A stretch of DNA of 64,000 nt from assembly GCF_016827675.1 (NCBI RefSeq), contig NZ_JAERJA010000003.1, positions 310,001 to 374,000 of the forward strand. The letters are read 5' to 3'. Position 1 is the first letter of the stretch. Every line of letters starts with the position of its first letter. This document shows, in pieces, positions 51,755 to 59,770 of the stretch. A model generated the notes under the pieces. The model ran no database searches. It saw only the letters and a list, made by a program, of their open reading frames with translations, and was not told the origin of the DNA. The position numbers were made by a program, and so were the translations under genes. This stretch comes from Nocardioides limicola (GTDB taxonomy: Bacteria; Actinomycetota; Actinomycetes; Propionibacteriales; Nocardioidaceae).

Positions 51755-53026
51755 TCAGGCGAGTCGGTCCAGGAGCAGCGGGGTCCGCGTGTACGCCGTG
51801 CCGATGTCGTAGCCGCCCTCCAGCGCCGCCAACGCCCGGTCGAACTTCTCCGGGGTGTCGGTGAGCAGGGTGAACAGCGGCTGCCCGGCGGTGACCGGGT
51901 CGCCGGGTCGGGCATGCCAGCGGACGCCCGCGCCCGCCTGCACGGGATCCTCCTTGCGGGCCCGGCCCGCGCCCAGCCGCCAGGCCGCCAGACCGACCGC
52001 CATCGCGTCCAGTCGGGTCAGTACGCCGGAGGTCGGTGCGGTGACCACCTGCGACTCCTGCGCCACCGGCAGCGGTGCCCCCGGGTCACCTCCCTGAGCG
52101 GTGATCATCGCCCGCCAGGTGTCCATCGCGGAGCCGTCGGCGAGCCGGTCGGCCGGGTCGACGTCGTCCCGTCCGGCGGCGGCGAGCATCTCCCGGGCCA
52201 GCGTCAGCGTCAGCTCCACCACGTCCGCCGGACCGCCACCGGCCAGCACCTCGACGGACTCGTCGACCTCGATCGCGTTGCCCGCGGTGAAGCCCAGCGG
52301 GGTGTCCATGTCGGTGAGCACCGCGACGGTGCGCACCCCGGCGTCGGAGCCAAGATCCACCATCGTGCGGGCCAGTTCGCGGGCATCGTCGACCGACTTC
52401 ATGAACGCGCCGACCCCGACCTTGACGTCGAGCACCAGGGCACCGGTGCCCTCGGCGATCTTCTTGCTCATGATCGAGGAGGCGATCAACGGGATCGCCT
52501 CCACCGTGCCGGTCACGTCCCGCAGCGCGTACAGCTTCCGGTCCGCCGGGGCCAGCCCGTCACCCGCCGCGCAGATCACTGCGCCGACGGACTCCAGTTG
52601 CCCGAGCATCTCGGCGTTGCTCAGCAGCGCCCGCCAGCCAGGGATGGACTCGAGCTTGTCCAGGGTGCCGCCGGTGTGTCCCAGGCCGCGACCGGAGAGT
52701 TGCGGCACCGCCACCCCGCACGCGGCCACCAGCGGGGCGAGCGGCAGGGTGATCTTGTCGCCGACCCCGCCCGTGGAGTGCTTGTCGGCGGTGGGCCTGC
52801 TCAGCATGGAGAAGTCCATCCGCTCCCCCGAGGCGATCATCGCCGCGGTCCAACGGCCGGTCTCGGGGCGGGTCATCCCGTTGAGCAGGATCGCCATCGC
52901 CAGCGCTGACATCTGTTCGTCGGCCACCTCGCCGCGGGTGTAGGCATCGATCACCCAGTCGATCTGGGAGTCGGTGAGCACCTGACCGTCCCGTTTGGCG
53001 AGGATCACCTCGACCGCGTCATGCAT
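51755..53026 (-). CDS. deoA: Thymidine (pyrimidine nucleoside) phosphorylase
   Basis: A 423-residue enzyme splitting thymidine and deoxyuridine with phosphate. Present are DKHSTGGVGDK (phosphate site), the signature SGRGLGHTGGTLDKLESIPG, MSKKIAEG, and a glycine-rich C-terminal domain. The length is normal. The ATG at 53026 lies 8 bp inside the end of the P450 gene, so it is translated after P450. It is the last gene of the bmp-cdd-P450-deoA run. Confidence 0.94.
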   Translation of the reverse strand: MHDAVEVILAKRDGQVLTDSQIDWVIDAYTRGEVADEQMSALAMAILLNGMTRPETGRWTAAMIASGERMDFSMLSRPTADKHSTGGVGDKITLPLAPLVAACGVAVPQLSGRGLGHTGGTLDKLESIPGWRALLSNAEMLGQLESVGAVICAAGDGLAPADRKLYALRDVTGTVEAIPLIASSIMSKKIAEGTGALVLDVKVGVGAFMKSVDDARELARTMVDLGSDAGVRTVAVLTDMDTPLGFTAGNAIEVDESVEVLAGGGPADVVELTLTLAREMLAAAGRDDVDPADRLADGSAMDTWRAMITAQGGDPGAPLPVAQESQVVTAPTSGVLTRLDAMAVGLAAWRLGAGRARKEDPVQAGAGVRWHARPGDPVTAGQPLFTLLTDTPEKFDRALAALEGGYDIGTAYTRTPLLLDRLA

Positions 53027-54191
53027 GACTGTTCACCCTCACTCGGTGGTAGCCGCGGAGCACGAAGGTGCCGCGACTCTCTGGCTCGCCGGCCAACCGC
53101 AACCCGGGCCGCTGCTGCCACAGCAGCGCCATCGACTCGATCATCTCCATCCTCGCCAGTGGTGCGCCGAGGCAGAAGTGCAGCCCGGCACCGAAGGCCA
53201 GGTGCGGGTTCGGATCCCGGGTGACGTCGAAGGAGTCGGGGTCGTCGAAGACCGCTGGGTCCCGGTTGGCGGCACCAAGCAGCGCGGCCACCCTCTGGCC
53301 GGCCTCGATGCTCACGTCGCCGATCTGGACCGTCTCGGTCGCGGTGCGTTCGAAGAGCTGCAGGGCGGAGTCGAAGCGAAGCATCTCCTCCACGCAGGCG
53401 TCGATGCGCGCCAGATCCGGTGCCAGGCCGCGGCTCAGCATCGCCACATGCCCGTTGCCGAAGACGTTCACGCTGGCCTCGTGGCCGGCGTTGAGCAGCA
53501 GCACCGCGGAGGCGACCACTTCGTCCTCGGTGAGCGGGTCGTCGCTCTGGCCGGCCAGCGTGGAGACCGCGACCAGGTCCGAGACCAGGTCGTCGCGAGG
53601 CTCGGCGGCGCGTGCCTTCGCCAACTCCCTGATCGCCCCGGCGAACTCACCCGCCGCGGCCACCGCAGCGTCGACCACGGTCGGGGACGGGTCGATCTCG
53701 TACATCCGCACGATCGCCTGCGACCAGTCCCGCAGCATCGGCACCAGCGCCTCATCGACACCGAGCAGGTCGGCGATCACCAGCACCGGCAGCGGCTCGG
53801 CGTACTCGGCGATCAGGTCGAACTCGTCCCCGGCCTCGGCCAGCAACCCTGCGGCGATCTCACGGACCCGCGGTCGCAGCCGCTCGACGTGGCCCCGGTT
53901 GAAGGCGCCGGCGACCCTTCTGCGGAGCCGGGTGTGCGCGGGCGGTTCGTTCTCCATCATCTGGTTGCGGTGCAGCAGGTTGAACGGCTCCAGGTAGGCG
54001 GCCGGCTCCCGGTCGGTCCACAACCGGCCGAGCCGCCGGTCCCGGAGCACCGCCGAGGCGCTGGCGTGGTCGAAGGTCAGCCAGCGGCCGGTGCCCTGAT
54101 GCCAGGCGATCGGGTGCCGCTTCCGCTCGGCCGCCAGTGCCGGGTAGGGGTCGTCCACGATGGCTGACAGGTCGATGTCGGTGGTCCTCAC
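53019..54191 (-). CDS. Cytochrome P450
   Basis: A 390-residue soluble bacterial P450. The heme cysteine is Cys340 in FGAGLHFCLGAPLAR, ExxR is Glu269-Arg272, and HTRLRRRVAGAF is the C-helix segment. The I-helix oxygen-activation motif reads AGHEAS (235-240), with Ala239 at the place of the usual Thr. The start GTG overlaps the cdd stop as GTGA, and its end overlaps deoA by 8 bp. It is thus embedded in a pyrimidine nucleoside salvage operon. No ferredoxin gene is adjacent, and the substrate is unknown. Confidence 0.92.
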   Translation of the reverse strand: MRTTDIDLSAIVDDPYPALAAERKRHPIAWHQGTGRWLTFDHASASAVLRDRRLGRLWTDREPAAYLEPFNLLHRNQMMENEPPAHTRLRRRVAGAFNRGHVERLRPRVREIAAGLLAEAGDEFDLIAEYAEPLPVLVIADLLGVDEALVPMLRDWSQAIVRMYEIDPSPTVVDAAVAAAGEFAGAIRELAKARAAEPRDDLVSDLVAVSTLAGQSDDPLTEDEVVASAVLLLNAGHEASVNVFGNGHVAMLSRGLAPDLARIDACVEEMLRFDSALQLFERTATETVQIGDVSIEAGQRVAALLGAANRDPAVFDDPDSFDVTRDPNPHLAFGAGLHFCLGAPLARMEMIESMALLWQQRPGLRLAGEPESRGTFVLRGYHRVRVNSHA

Positions 54192-54619
54192 CCGCGGCCC
54201 TTCGGTTCGTCGACGCGGTCAAGATCGGCGGGTCCGAAAGCGTCCGGCAGCACCTCGGCCATCGAACGGACCCCGGAGACGGTGAGCAACGTCAGGTCGG
54301 CGCCGCCGTGCTCGAAGAGCAGTTGCCGGCACCGGCCGCAGGGCATCAGCAGGTCGCCCAGCCCGTCCACGCAGACGAAGTGGGTGAGCCGGCCACCGCC
54401 GCTGGCGTGCAACGCCGAGACCAGGCCGCACTCGGCGCACAGCCCGACCCCGTAGGAGGCGTTCTCGACGTTGCAGCCGACGACGGTGCGTCCGTCGTCG
54501 ACGCGGGCGGCCGCCCCGACCGGGAAGTTCGAGTACGGCGCGTAGGCGCGGCGCATCACTGCACGTGCCGCCTCGACCAACTCCGGCCACGGGGCCTCGG
54601 TGGGGATCGTCGCTGCCAC
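54188..54619 (-). CDS. cdd: Cytidine deaminase
   Basis: A 143-residue zinc enzyme converting (deoxy)cytidine to (deoxy)uridine. It is of the tetrameric type with three Cys ligands: Cys61 and catalytic Glu63 in LCAECG, Cys94 and Cys97 in PCGRCRQ. The AYAPYSNFPVGAAA and NVENASYG strands are typical. GTG at 54619 shares one base with the stop of the upstream permease. It sits directly after the importer, fitting the uptake of cytidine. Confidence 0.94.
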   Translation of the reverse strand: MAATIPTEAPWPELVEAARAVMRRAYAPYSNFPVGAAARVDDGRTVVGCNVENASYGVGLCAECGLVSALHASGGGRLTHFVCVDGLGDLLMPCGRCRQLLFEHGGADLTLLTVSGVRSMAEVLPDAFGPADLDRVDEPKGRG

Positions 54620-55872
54620 TAGCCGGCCTCGCCGCGTCGATATCGCTGCCCGTCGGCCTTCGGCATCCGCAGTCGTTGGGAAGCCAGACCGAGCACCAGC
54701 AGGGTGGCGATGAACGGCGTCATCCCGGTGAAGTCACTCGGCACCGAATCGGTGGCCAGGTGCAGCACCACCAGTCCCACTCCGAAGGCGGCGGTGACGC
54801 CTGCCTGGGCGACCTTGCGCTTCCAGAGCCACCACACCGCCAGCGCGATCAGCCCCACCCCGATCAGCAGCAGCAGGGCGTGCACGGACTCGCCGCCGCG
54901 ACGCAACCGGAGCGCGTCGGTGTAGCCGAAGAGGCCGGCCCCGGCGACCAGTCCGCCGGGCCGCCAGTTGCCGAAGATCATCGCGGCGAGGCCGATGTAG
55001 CCACGACCACCGGTCTGTCCGTCCCGGTAGACCGAGGCGTCGTCGACCAGGAACGCGCCGCCGAGACCGGCCATCGCCCCGGAGGCGAGGACTGCGGAGT
55101 ACTTGTAGAGGTAGACGTTGACACCGAGGGTCTCGGCCGACTGCGGGTTCTCACCACAGGCGCGGACCCGGAGACCGAAACTGGTGTGCCACAGCAACAG
55201 CCAGGTGCCGACGATGCAGGCCAGACCGATCACGGTGAGCAGGCTGACCCGGGTGGTCAGGCCGGCCAGCACGGCCCCGGCATCGGTGAGGAAGACGAGG
55301 TCGGTCTGGGCCAGTTCCCGGCCGGCCCAGGAGAGGCCGGGGATGTCGAAGGTCGGCATCCGCTCCACCGGCGGGGACTGGGTGGGGCCGCCGCCGGGCT
55401 TGCCGGTGAACGTCAGCGCGGCCAGGTACTGCGCGGCACCCAGGCCGATGATGTTGACCGCCACTCCCGAGACGATGTGGTCGACCCCGAATCCGACGGT
55501 GGCGATGGCGTGGATCAGGCCGCCGACGGTGCCCATGAAGACGGCGAACGCCAGGGCCGCCCACGGCCCCCACTGGTAGCCGGCGAACCCGGCTCCGAAG
55601 GTGCCGAGGATCATCATCCCCTCGAGGCCGATGTTCACCACCCCGGCCCGTTCCGCCCAGAGGCCGCCCAGGCCGGCCAGCGCGATCGGCATCGCCGCCC
55701 GCACCGCCGCTCCCATCGTGCCTGCAGAGGCGACGTCGTCGGCGCCGGTGACGGTGCGCAGCGCACCGAGGGCCAGGATCACGCCGGCGATGCCGATCAG
55801 CAGCCAGCCCCAACTGAACCGGCTCCGGGTCACCGTCTCGTCTCGGGGGACCTCGTGGGTGGGCGTGCTCAT
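54619..55872 (-). CDS. Nucleoside ABC transporter permease 2 (BmpA-type system)
   Basis: A 417-residue permease of the branched-chain/sugar BPD family paired with BmpA-like binding proteins. It has about ten helices, ERAGVVNIGLEGMMILGTF near the start, GENPQSAETLGVNVYLYKY in the EAA-like loop, and RGYIGLAAMIFGNWRPGG. The C-terminal 60 residues are hydrophilic (MPKADGQRYRRGEAG). ATG at 55872 overlaps the first permease's stop as ATGA; the longer open frame to 56850 lies in the wrong phase of that gene. Confidence 0.9.
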   Translation of the reverse strand: MSTPTHEVPRDETVTRSRFSWGWLLIGIAGVILALGALRTVTGADDVASAGTMGAAVRAAMPIALAGLGGLWAERAGVVNIGLEGMMILGTFGAGFAGYQWGPWAALAFAVFMGTVGGLIHAIATVGFGVDHIVSGVAVNIIGLGAAQYLAALTFTGKPGGGPTQSPPVERMPTFDIPGLSWAGRELAQTDLVFLTDAGAVLAGLTTRVSLLTVIGLACIVGTWLLLWHTSFGLRVRACGENPQSAETLGVNVYLYKYSAVLASGAMAGLGGAFLVDDASVYRDGQTGGRGYIGLAAMIFGNWRPGGLVAGAGLFGYTDALRLRRGGESVHALLLLIGVGLIALAVWWLWKRKVAQAGVTAAFGVGLVVLHLATDSVPSDFTGMTPFIATLLVLGLASQRLRMPKADGQRYRRGEAG

Positions 55873-56966
55873 CCGGTCACCTCCGTCGCCTCGGCGCGGG
55901 CCCGGGCCAGTTCGGCGGCCACCCGCCGCTGCTCCGCGGCGCGGTTGGCGCGGCGTACCACCTCGTAGGCGATCACCACCGACAGCACGGTGATGCCCTG
56001 CATGACCTTGACGATCTCGGCGGAGACGCCGGCCTGCAACTGCAGCGCATTGGCCTGCTCGTTGAGGAAGGCGAAGAGCAACGCCCCGAAGGCGATCCCG
56101 ACCGGGTGGTTGCGGCCCAGCAGCGCCACCGCGATGCCAGCGAATCCGAGGCCCGGCTGGAAGGTGACCCCGTAGGAGTAGGAGTCGCCGAAGAGCAGCG
56201 GCATGCCGACCAGCCCGGCGACCGCGCCGCTGATCAGCATCGCGGCCAGGATCATCTTCTTGGTGTCGATGCCACTGGCCACCGCCGCCGACTCCGACGC
56301 TCCGGTGGCGCGCAGGTTGAAGCCGAACCGGGTCCGCGACAGCAGCACCCAGTAGAAGAGGCCGGCCGCGACGGCGAGGAAGACGAACCCGTAGATCTCG
56401 TTGTGGGCGCCGGGGATCAGCGCCATCCCGGGCACCCGGCTGGACTCGGGGATCGGGGTGGTGGTGATGTTGTTGCTGCCCGGCACCGCGACCGAGCGCA
56501 GCATCCAGGCCACCAGGGCGGTGGCGATCGCGTTCAACATGATCGTGGAGATCACCTCGGAGATGCCGCGAGTGACCTTGAGCAGCCCGGCGATGCCTGC
56601 CCACATCGCACCGACCAGCATCGCGGTGAGGATGGCCAGGGCGATGTTGAGGATCCCGGGCACCCACGCCTGGCCGGCCACATAGGCGGCCGCGAAGGCG
56701 GCGATCCGGTACTGGCCGTCGACGCCGATGTTGAACAGGCCCATCCGGAAGCCGACCGCGGCAGCCAGCGCGGAGAGGTAGAGCACCGAACCGGAGTTGA
56801 TGATGTTGACGATGTTGCGCGGTCGCGGTTCGGAGAAGATCGTCCCCCACACCCGGCCGACCGGATCCCCGGCGGCGAGCAGCACCACGGTGGTGATCAG
56901 CACCGCCAGCGCCACCGCCAGGATCGGAGCCGCCATCGTCATCAGCATGCTGCGCACCCGGATCAT
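55869..56966 (-). CDS. Nucleoside ABC transporter permease 1 (BmpA-type system)
   Basis: A 365-residue permease: N-terminal helix, FRMGLFNIGVDGQYRIAAF, GISEVISTIMLNAIATALVA, the coupling loop ATGASESAAVASGI, and about nine helices in all. The C-terminus is a charged helix (RRANRAAEQRRVAAELARAR). It forms the heterodimeric channel with permease 2. ATG at 56966 overlaps the ATPase stop as ATGA. Confidence 0.9.
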   Translation of the reverse strand: MIRVRSMLMTMAAPILAVALAVLITTVVLLAAGDPVGRVWGTIFSEPRPRNIVNIINSGSVLYLSALAAAVGFRMGLFNIGVDGQYRIAAFAAAYVAGQAWVPGILNIALAILTAMLVGAMWAGIAGLLKVTRGISEVISTIMLNAIATALVAWMLRSVAVPGSNNITTTPIPESSRVPGMALIPGAHNEIYGFVFLAVAAGLFYWVLLSRTRFGFNLRATGASESAAVASGIDTKKMILAAMLISGAVAGLVGMPLLFGDSYSYGVTFQPGLGFAGIAVALLGRNHPVGIAFGALLFAFLNEQANALQLQAGVSAEIVKVMQGITVLSVVIAYEVVRRANRAAEQRRVAAELARARAEATEVTG

Positions 56967-58483
56967 GCCGGCACCTCCGCTCCGGTCATCGCCGAGCCGA
57001 GTTGCGTCGGCGTGACGGTGCGCGGGTCGACCTCGCCGACCAGCGCCCCGCGGAGCATCACCGCGATCCGATCCGACAGCCCGATGAGCTCGTCGAGATC
57101 GGCCGAGATCAACAGCACCGCCAGGCCCTTGCGCCGGGCGGTCTTGATGTGGTCCCAGATGGCAGCCTGGGCGCCGACGTCGACACCGCGGGTGGGATGG
57201 GCGGCGATCAAGAGCACCGGGTCGCCGCTCATCTCCCGGCCGACGATCAGCTTCTGCTGGTTGCCGCCGGACAGCGCCCGGGCATGGGTGTCGATGCCGG
57301 GAGTGCGTACGTCGTACGAGGTAACGATGCGTTCGGTGTCGGCGCGGGCGCCGGCCCGATCGATGAAGCCGCGCCGGCTGCAGGGCGGGCGGGTCTGGTG
57401 GCCCAGGATCCGGTTCTCCCACAGTGGCGAGTCGAGCAGCAGGCCATGCCGGTGTCGGTCCTCGGGGATGTAGCCGATGCCGGTCTCCCGGCGGCGGGTG
57501 GTGGACTCGTCGCTGATCTCCCGTCCGGCCAGCCGGATGGTCCCTGCGGGGCTGTGTCGGATGCCCATGATCACCTCGACCAGTTCGGACTGGCCGTTGC
57601 CCTCCACCCCGGCGATGCCGAGCACCTCTCCCCGGTGGATGGTGAACCTGATGTCGGTGAGCAGGTCCCGGCCGCCGTGCGGGTCGACCAGTCCGACCCC
57701 GGAGACCTCCAGCAGCACCTGGTCGGTGACCGTGGACACCTCGGTCGCCGGGGACGGGAGTTCGGAGCCGACCATCAGGGTGGCCAGGTCGCGGGCGGTG
57801 ACATCGGCGGGAACGACGGTGTCGACGGTGGTGCCGCGCCTGATCACGGTGATCTCGTCGGCGACCTTGAGCACTTCGTCGAGCTTGTGCGAGATGAAGA
57901 TGACGGTGAGCCCCTCGGCCTTGAGTTCGCGGAGGTTGTCGAAGAGTTCGTCCACCTCCTGGGGCACCAGCACTGCGGTCGGCTCGTCGAGGATGATGAT
58001 CCGGGCGCCGCGATAGAGCACCTTGAGGATCTCCACCCGCTGCCGGGCACCGACCCCGAGGTGCTCGACCAGCGCGTCCGGGTTGATCGCGAAGCCGTAG
58101 GCGGAGGCCAGTTCCCGGATTCGGCGCCGGGCCCGCTCACCGGTGCCGTGCAGCTTCTCGGCGCCGAGGACGATGTTCTCCAGGACGGTGAAGTTGTCGG
58201 CCAACTGGAAGTGCTGGAAGACCATCCCGATGCCGACGTCGATGGCGTCGGCGGGTGAGGAGAACGAGACCTGGTTGCCCTCGACCTCGATGGTTCCCGA
58301 GTCCGGCGCTTGCACGCCGTACAGGATCTTCATCAGGGTGGACTTGCCGGCGCCGTTCTCGCCGACGACCGCGTGCACCGTGCCGGGGTGCACGGTCAGG
58401 TTGACGTCGTCGTTGGCGATGACACCGGGGAACCGCTTGCCGATGCCGGTCAGCCGCACGGCGACGGGTGTCTCGTCGCTCAC
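56963..58483 (-). CDS. Nucleoside ABC transporter double ATPase
   Basis: A 506-residue protein with two fused ABC domains. The first has Walker A GENGAGKST, signature LGVGARQRVEIL and Walker B IIILDEPTAV. The second has the altered P-loop GVEGNGQSELVE and the signature ALSGGNQQKLI, with ELIGLSDRIAVM at the end. This layout is that of sugar- and nucleoside-type systems with BmpA binding proteins. GTG at 58483 lies 134 bp after bmpA, with a strong hairpin between, which may set a lower level than for the binding protein. Confidence 0.92.
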   Translation of the reverse strand: MSDETPVAVRLTGIGKRFPGVIANDDVNLTVHPGTVHAVVGENGAGKSTLMKILYGVQAPDSGTIEVEGNQVSFSSPADAIDVGIGMVFQHFQLADNFTVLENIVLGAEKLHGTGERARRRIRELASAYGFAINPDALVEHLGVGARQRVEILKVLYRGARIIILDEPTAVLVPQEVDELFDNLRELKAEGLTVIFISHKLDEVLKVADEITVIRRGTTVDTVVPADVTARDLATLMVGSELPSPATEVSTVTDQVLLEVSGVGLVDPHGGRDLLTDIRFTIHRGEVLGIAGVEGNGQSELVEVIMGIRHSPAGTIRLAGREISDESTTRRRETGIGYIPEDRHRHGLLLDSPLWENRILGHQTRPPCSRRGFIDRAGARADTERIVTSYDVRTPGIDTHARALSGGNQQKLIVGREMSGDPVLLIAAHPTRGVDVGAQAAIWDHIKTARRKGLAVLLISADLDELIGLSDRIAVMLRGALVGEVDPRTVTPTQLGSAMTGAEVPA

Positions 58484-58569
58484 GGACCCTCCTCACTCGT
58501 GCCGGGGCCTCACCCCGCCCAGCCGAACGCTACCGCGTCGGCGAAGGTCGTGGGGTCGGTCTGGAAGGA

Positions 58570-58608
58570 CTCAGCGGGCCAGCCGAGGACTTCGGCTGGC
58601 CCGCTGAG
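58570..58608 (-). terminator. Hairpin between bmpA and its ATPase gene
   Basis: Perfect 17-bp stem (arm CTCAGCGGGCCAGCCGA) with a 5-base loop, starting 8 bases after the bmpA stop. Within a transporter operon such a hairpin usually lets only part of transcription through, leaving the binding protein in excess. Confidence 0.75.
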
Positions 58609-58616
58609 GTGCTGCC

Positions 58617-59663
58617 TCACATCGAGTCGGGAACGGTGATCTCCCCGGCGATGATCTGCCGCTTGAACTCGTCGAGCTGGTCGGCGATGTCGTCGACCAG
58701 ACCACCGCTGGTGGAGTAGTCGACCCCGCCGGCCTCCAGGCCGAAGACGACCTCACCCGACAGCGGGCTGCCGTCGATGAAGCTCTTGATGTAGTCGTAG
58801 ACCGCGACATCGACCTGCTTGAGCATCGAGGTCAGGATCACGTCCTGCAGCTCCGACGGCACGGTGTGGTACTGGTCGGAGTCCACACCGATCGCCAGGC
58901 CACCTGCGGTGTCGGCGGCCTGGAAGACACCCAGGCCGGAACCACCGGCGGCGTGGTAGACGACGTCGGCGCCGGCGTCGAACTGGCCCTCGGCGGCGGT
59001 GCGGCCCTTGGCGGGGTCACCGAAGCCGGAGAAGTCCGGCGGCTGGGTGAGGTAGGTCGACTCGATCTCGATGTCGGGGTTCACGGCCAGCGCACCCGCG
59101 GCGTACCCGGCCTCGAACTTCGCGATCAGTGGCACGTTGACGCCGCCGATGAAGCCGATCTTGCCGGTCTCGGACTTCAGCGCGGCGGCGGCCCCGACCA
59201 GGAAGGATCCCTCGTGCTCGGGGAACACCAGGTTGGCGATGTTGTCGCCCATCGCGTCGGTGCTGTCGATCAGACCGAACTGGGTGTCGGGGAACTGCGG
59301 CGCCACCTTGGCCACCGCACCGGCGTAGGCGAAGCCCACGCCGATCACCGGGTTGAAGCCGGCATCGGCCAACTGGATGAGCCGCTCCTCGCGGGCGGAC
59401 TCCGGCTCGCCGTCGATGGCCGAGGACTCGGTGGAGTCCACCCCGAAGTCGGCGATCGCGCGGTCCAGGCCGGCGGCGGCAGCGTCGTTGAAGGACTGGT
59501 CGCCACGACCGCCCACGTCGTAGGCGAGGCCTACCTTCACCTCGGACGTGCCCGGGTCGGTGCCGGGGTCGGTGTCTGGCCCGTCCGGGTCGTCGGTGCC
59601 GCACCCGGCGAGCACCAGGCTCGCCGCCATGCCGGCGATCATGATCTTGGCTGACCTGCGCAA
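58617..59663 (-). CDS. bmpA: BmpA family nucleoside-binding lipoprotein
   Basis: A 348-residue lipoprotein: basic start RRSAKIM, hydrophobic core and lipobox LAGC (Cys21), an Asp/Pro/Thr linker, then the BMP domain (VKVGLAYDVGGRGDQSFND, VIGVGFAYAGAVAKVA, IGFIGGVNVPLIAKFEAGY, GGSGLGVFQAAD). BMP proteins bind purine or pyrimidine nucleosides. I place the start at TTG 59663 because AAGGAGGA lies just upstream at the right distance. From the ATG at 59681 that same sequence would be codons 2-5. Downstream genes are importer parts, cdd and deoA. Confidence 0.9.
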   Translation of the reverse strand: MRRSAKIMIAGMAASLVLAGCGTDDPDGPDTDPGTDPGTSEVKVGLAYDVGGRGDQSFNDAAAAGLDRAIADFGVDSTESSAIDGEPESAREERLIQLADAGFNPVIGVGFAYAGAVAKVAPQFPDTQFGLIDSTDAMGDNIANLVFPEHEGSFLVGAAAALKSETGKIGFIGGVNVPLIAKFEAGYAAGALAVNPDIEIESTYLTQPPDFSGFGDPAKGRTAAEGQFDAGADVVYHAAGGSGLGVFQAADTAGGLAIGVDSDQYHTVPSELQDVILTSMLKQVDVAVYDYIKSFIDGSPLSGEVVFGLEAGGVDYSTSGGLVDDIADQLDEFKRQIIAGEITVPDSM

Positions 59664-59683
59664 GATTCCTCCTTGGTTCATAG

Positions 59684-59703
59684 CGTGCGCGAACGCGCGC
59701 ACG
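59684..59703 (-). promoter_or_regulatory. Small perfect hairpin upstream of bmpA
   Basis: Arms CGTGCGCG and CGCGCACG with a 4-base loop, about 10 bases before the bmpA ribosome binding site. A -10-like TAGTGT lies just upstream on the same strand. It may stabilise the message or serve as an operator. Confidence 0.4.
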
Positions 59704-59770
59704 GATGGCTGCACACTAGTGGCGGACCGGCCATGCGAACACCCACAAGGTAGGGACCGGGACGTAGTTG

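Noticed and set aside
55873..56850. Upstream extension of the second permease to 743 codons
   Set aside because: The extra codons are the wrong frame of permease 1; the ATGA overlap and family N-terminus put the start at 55872.
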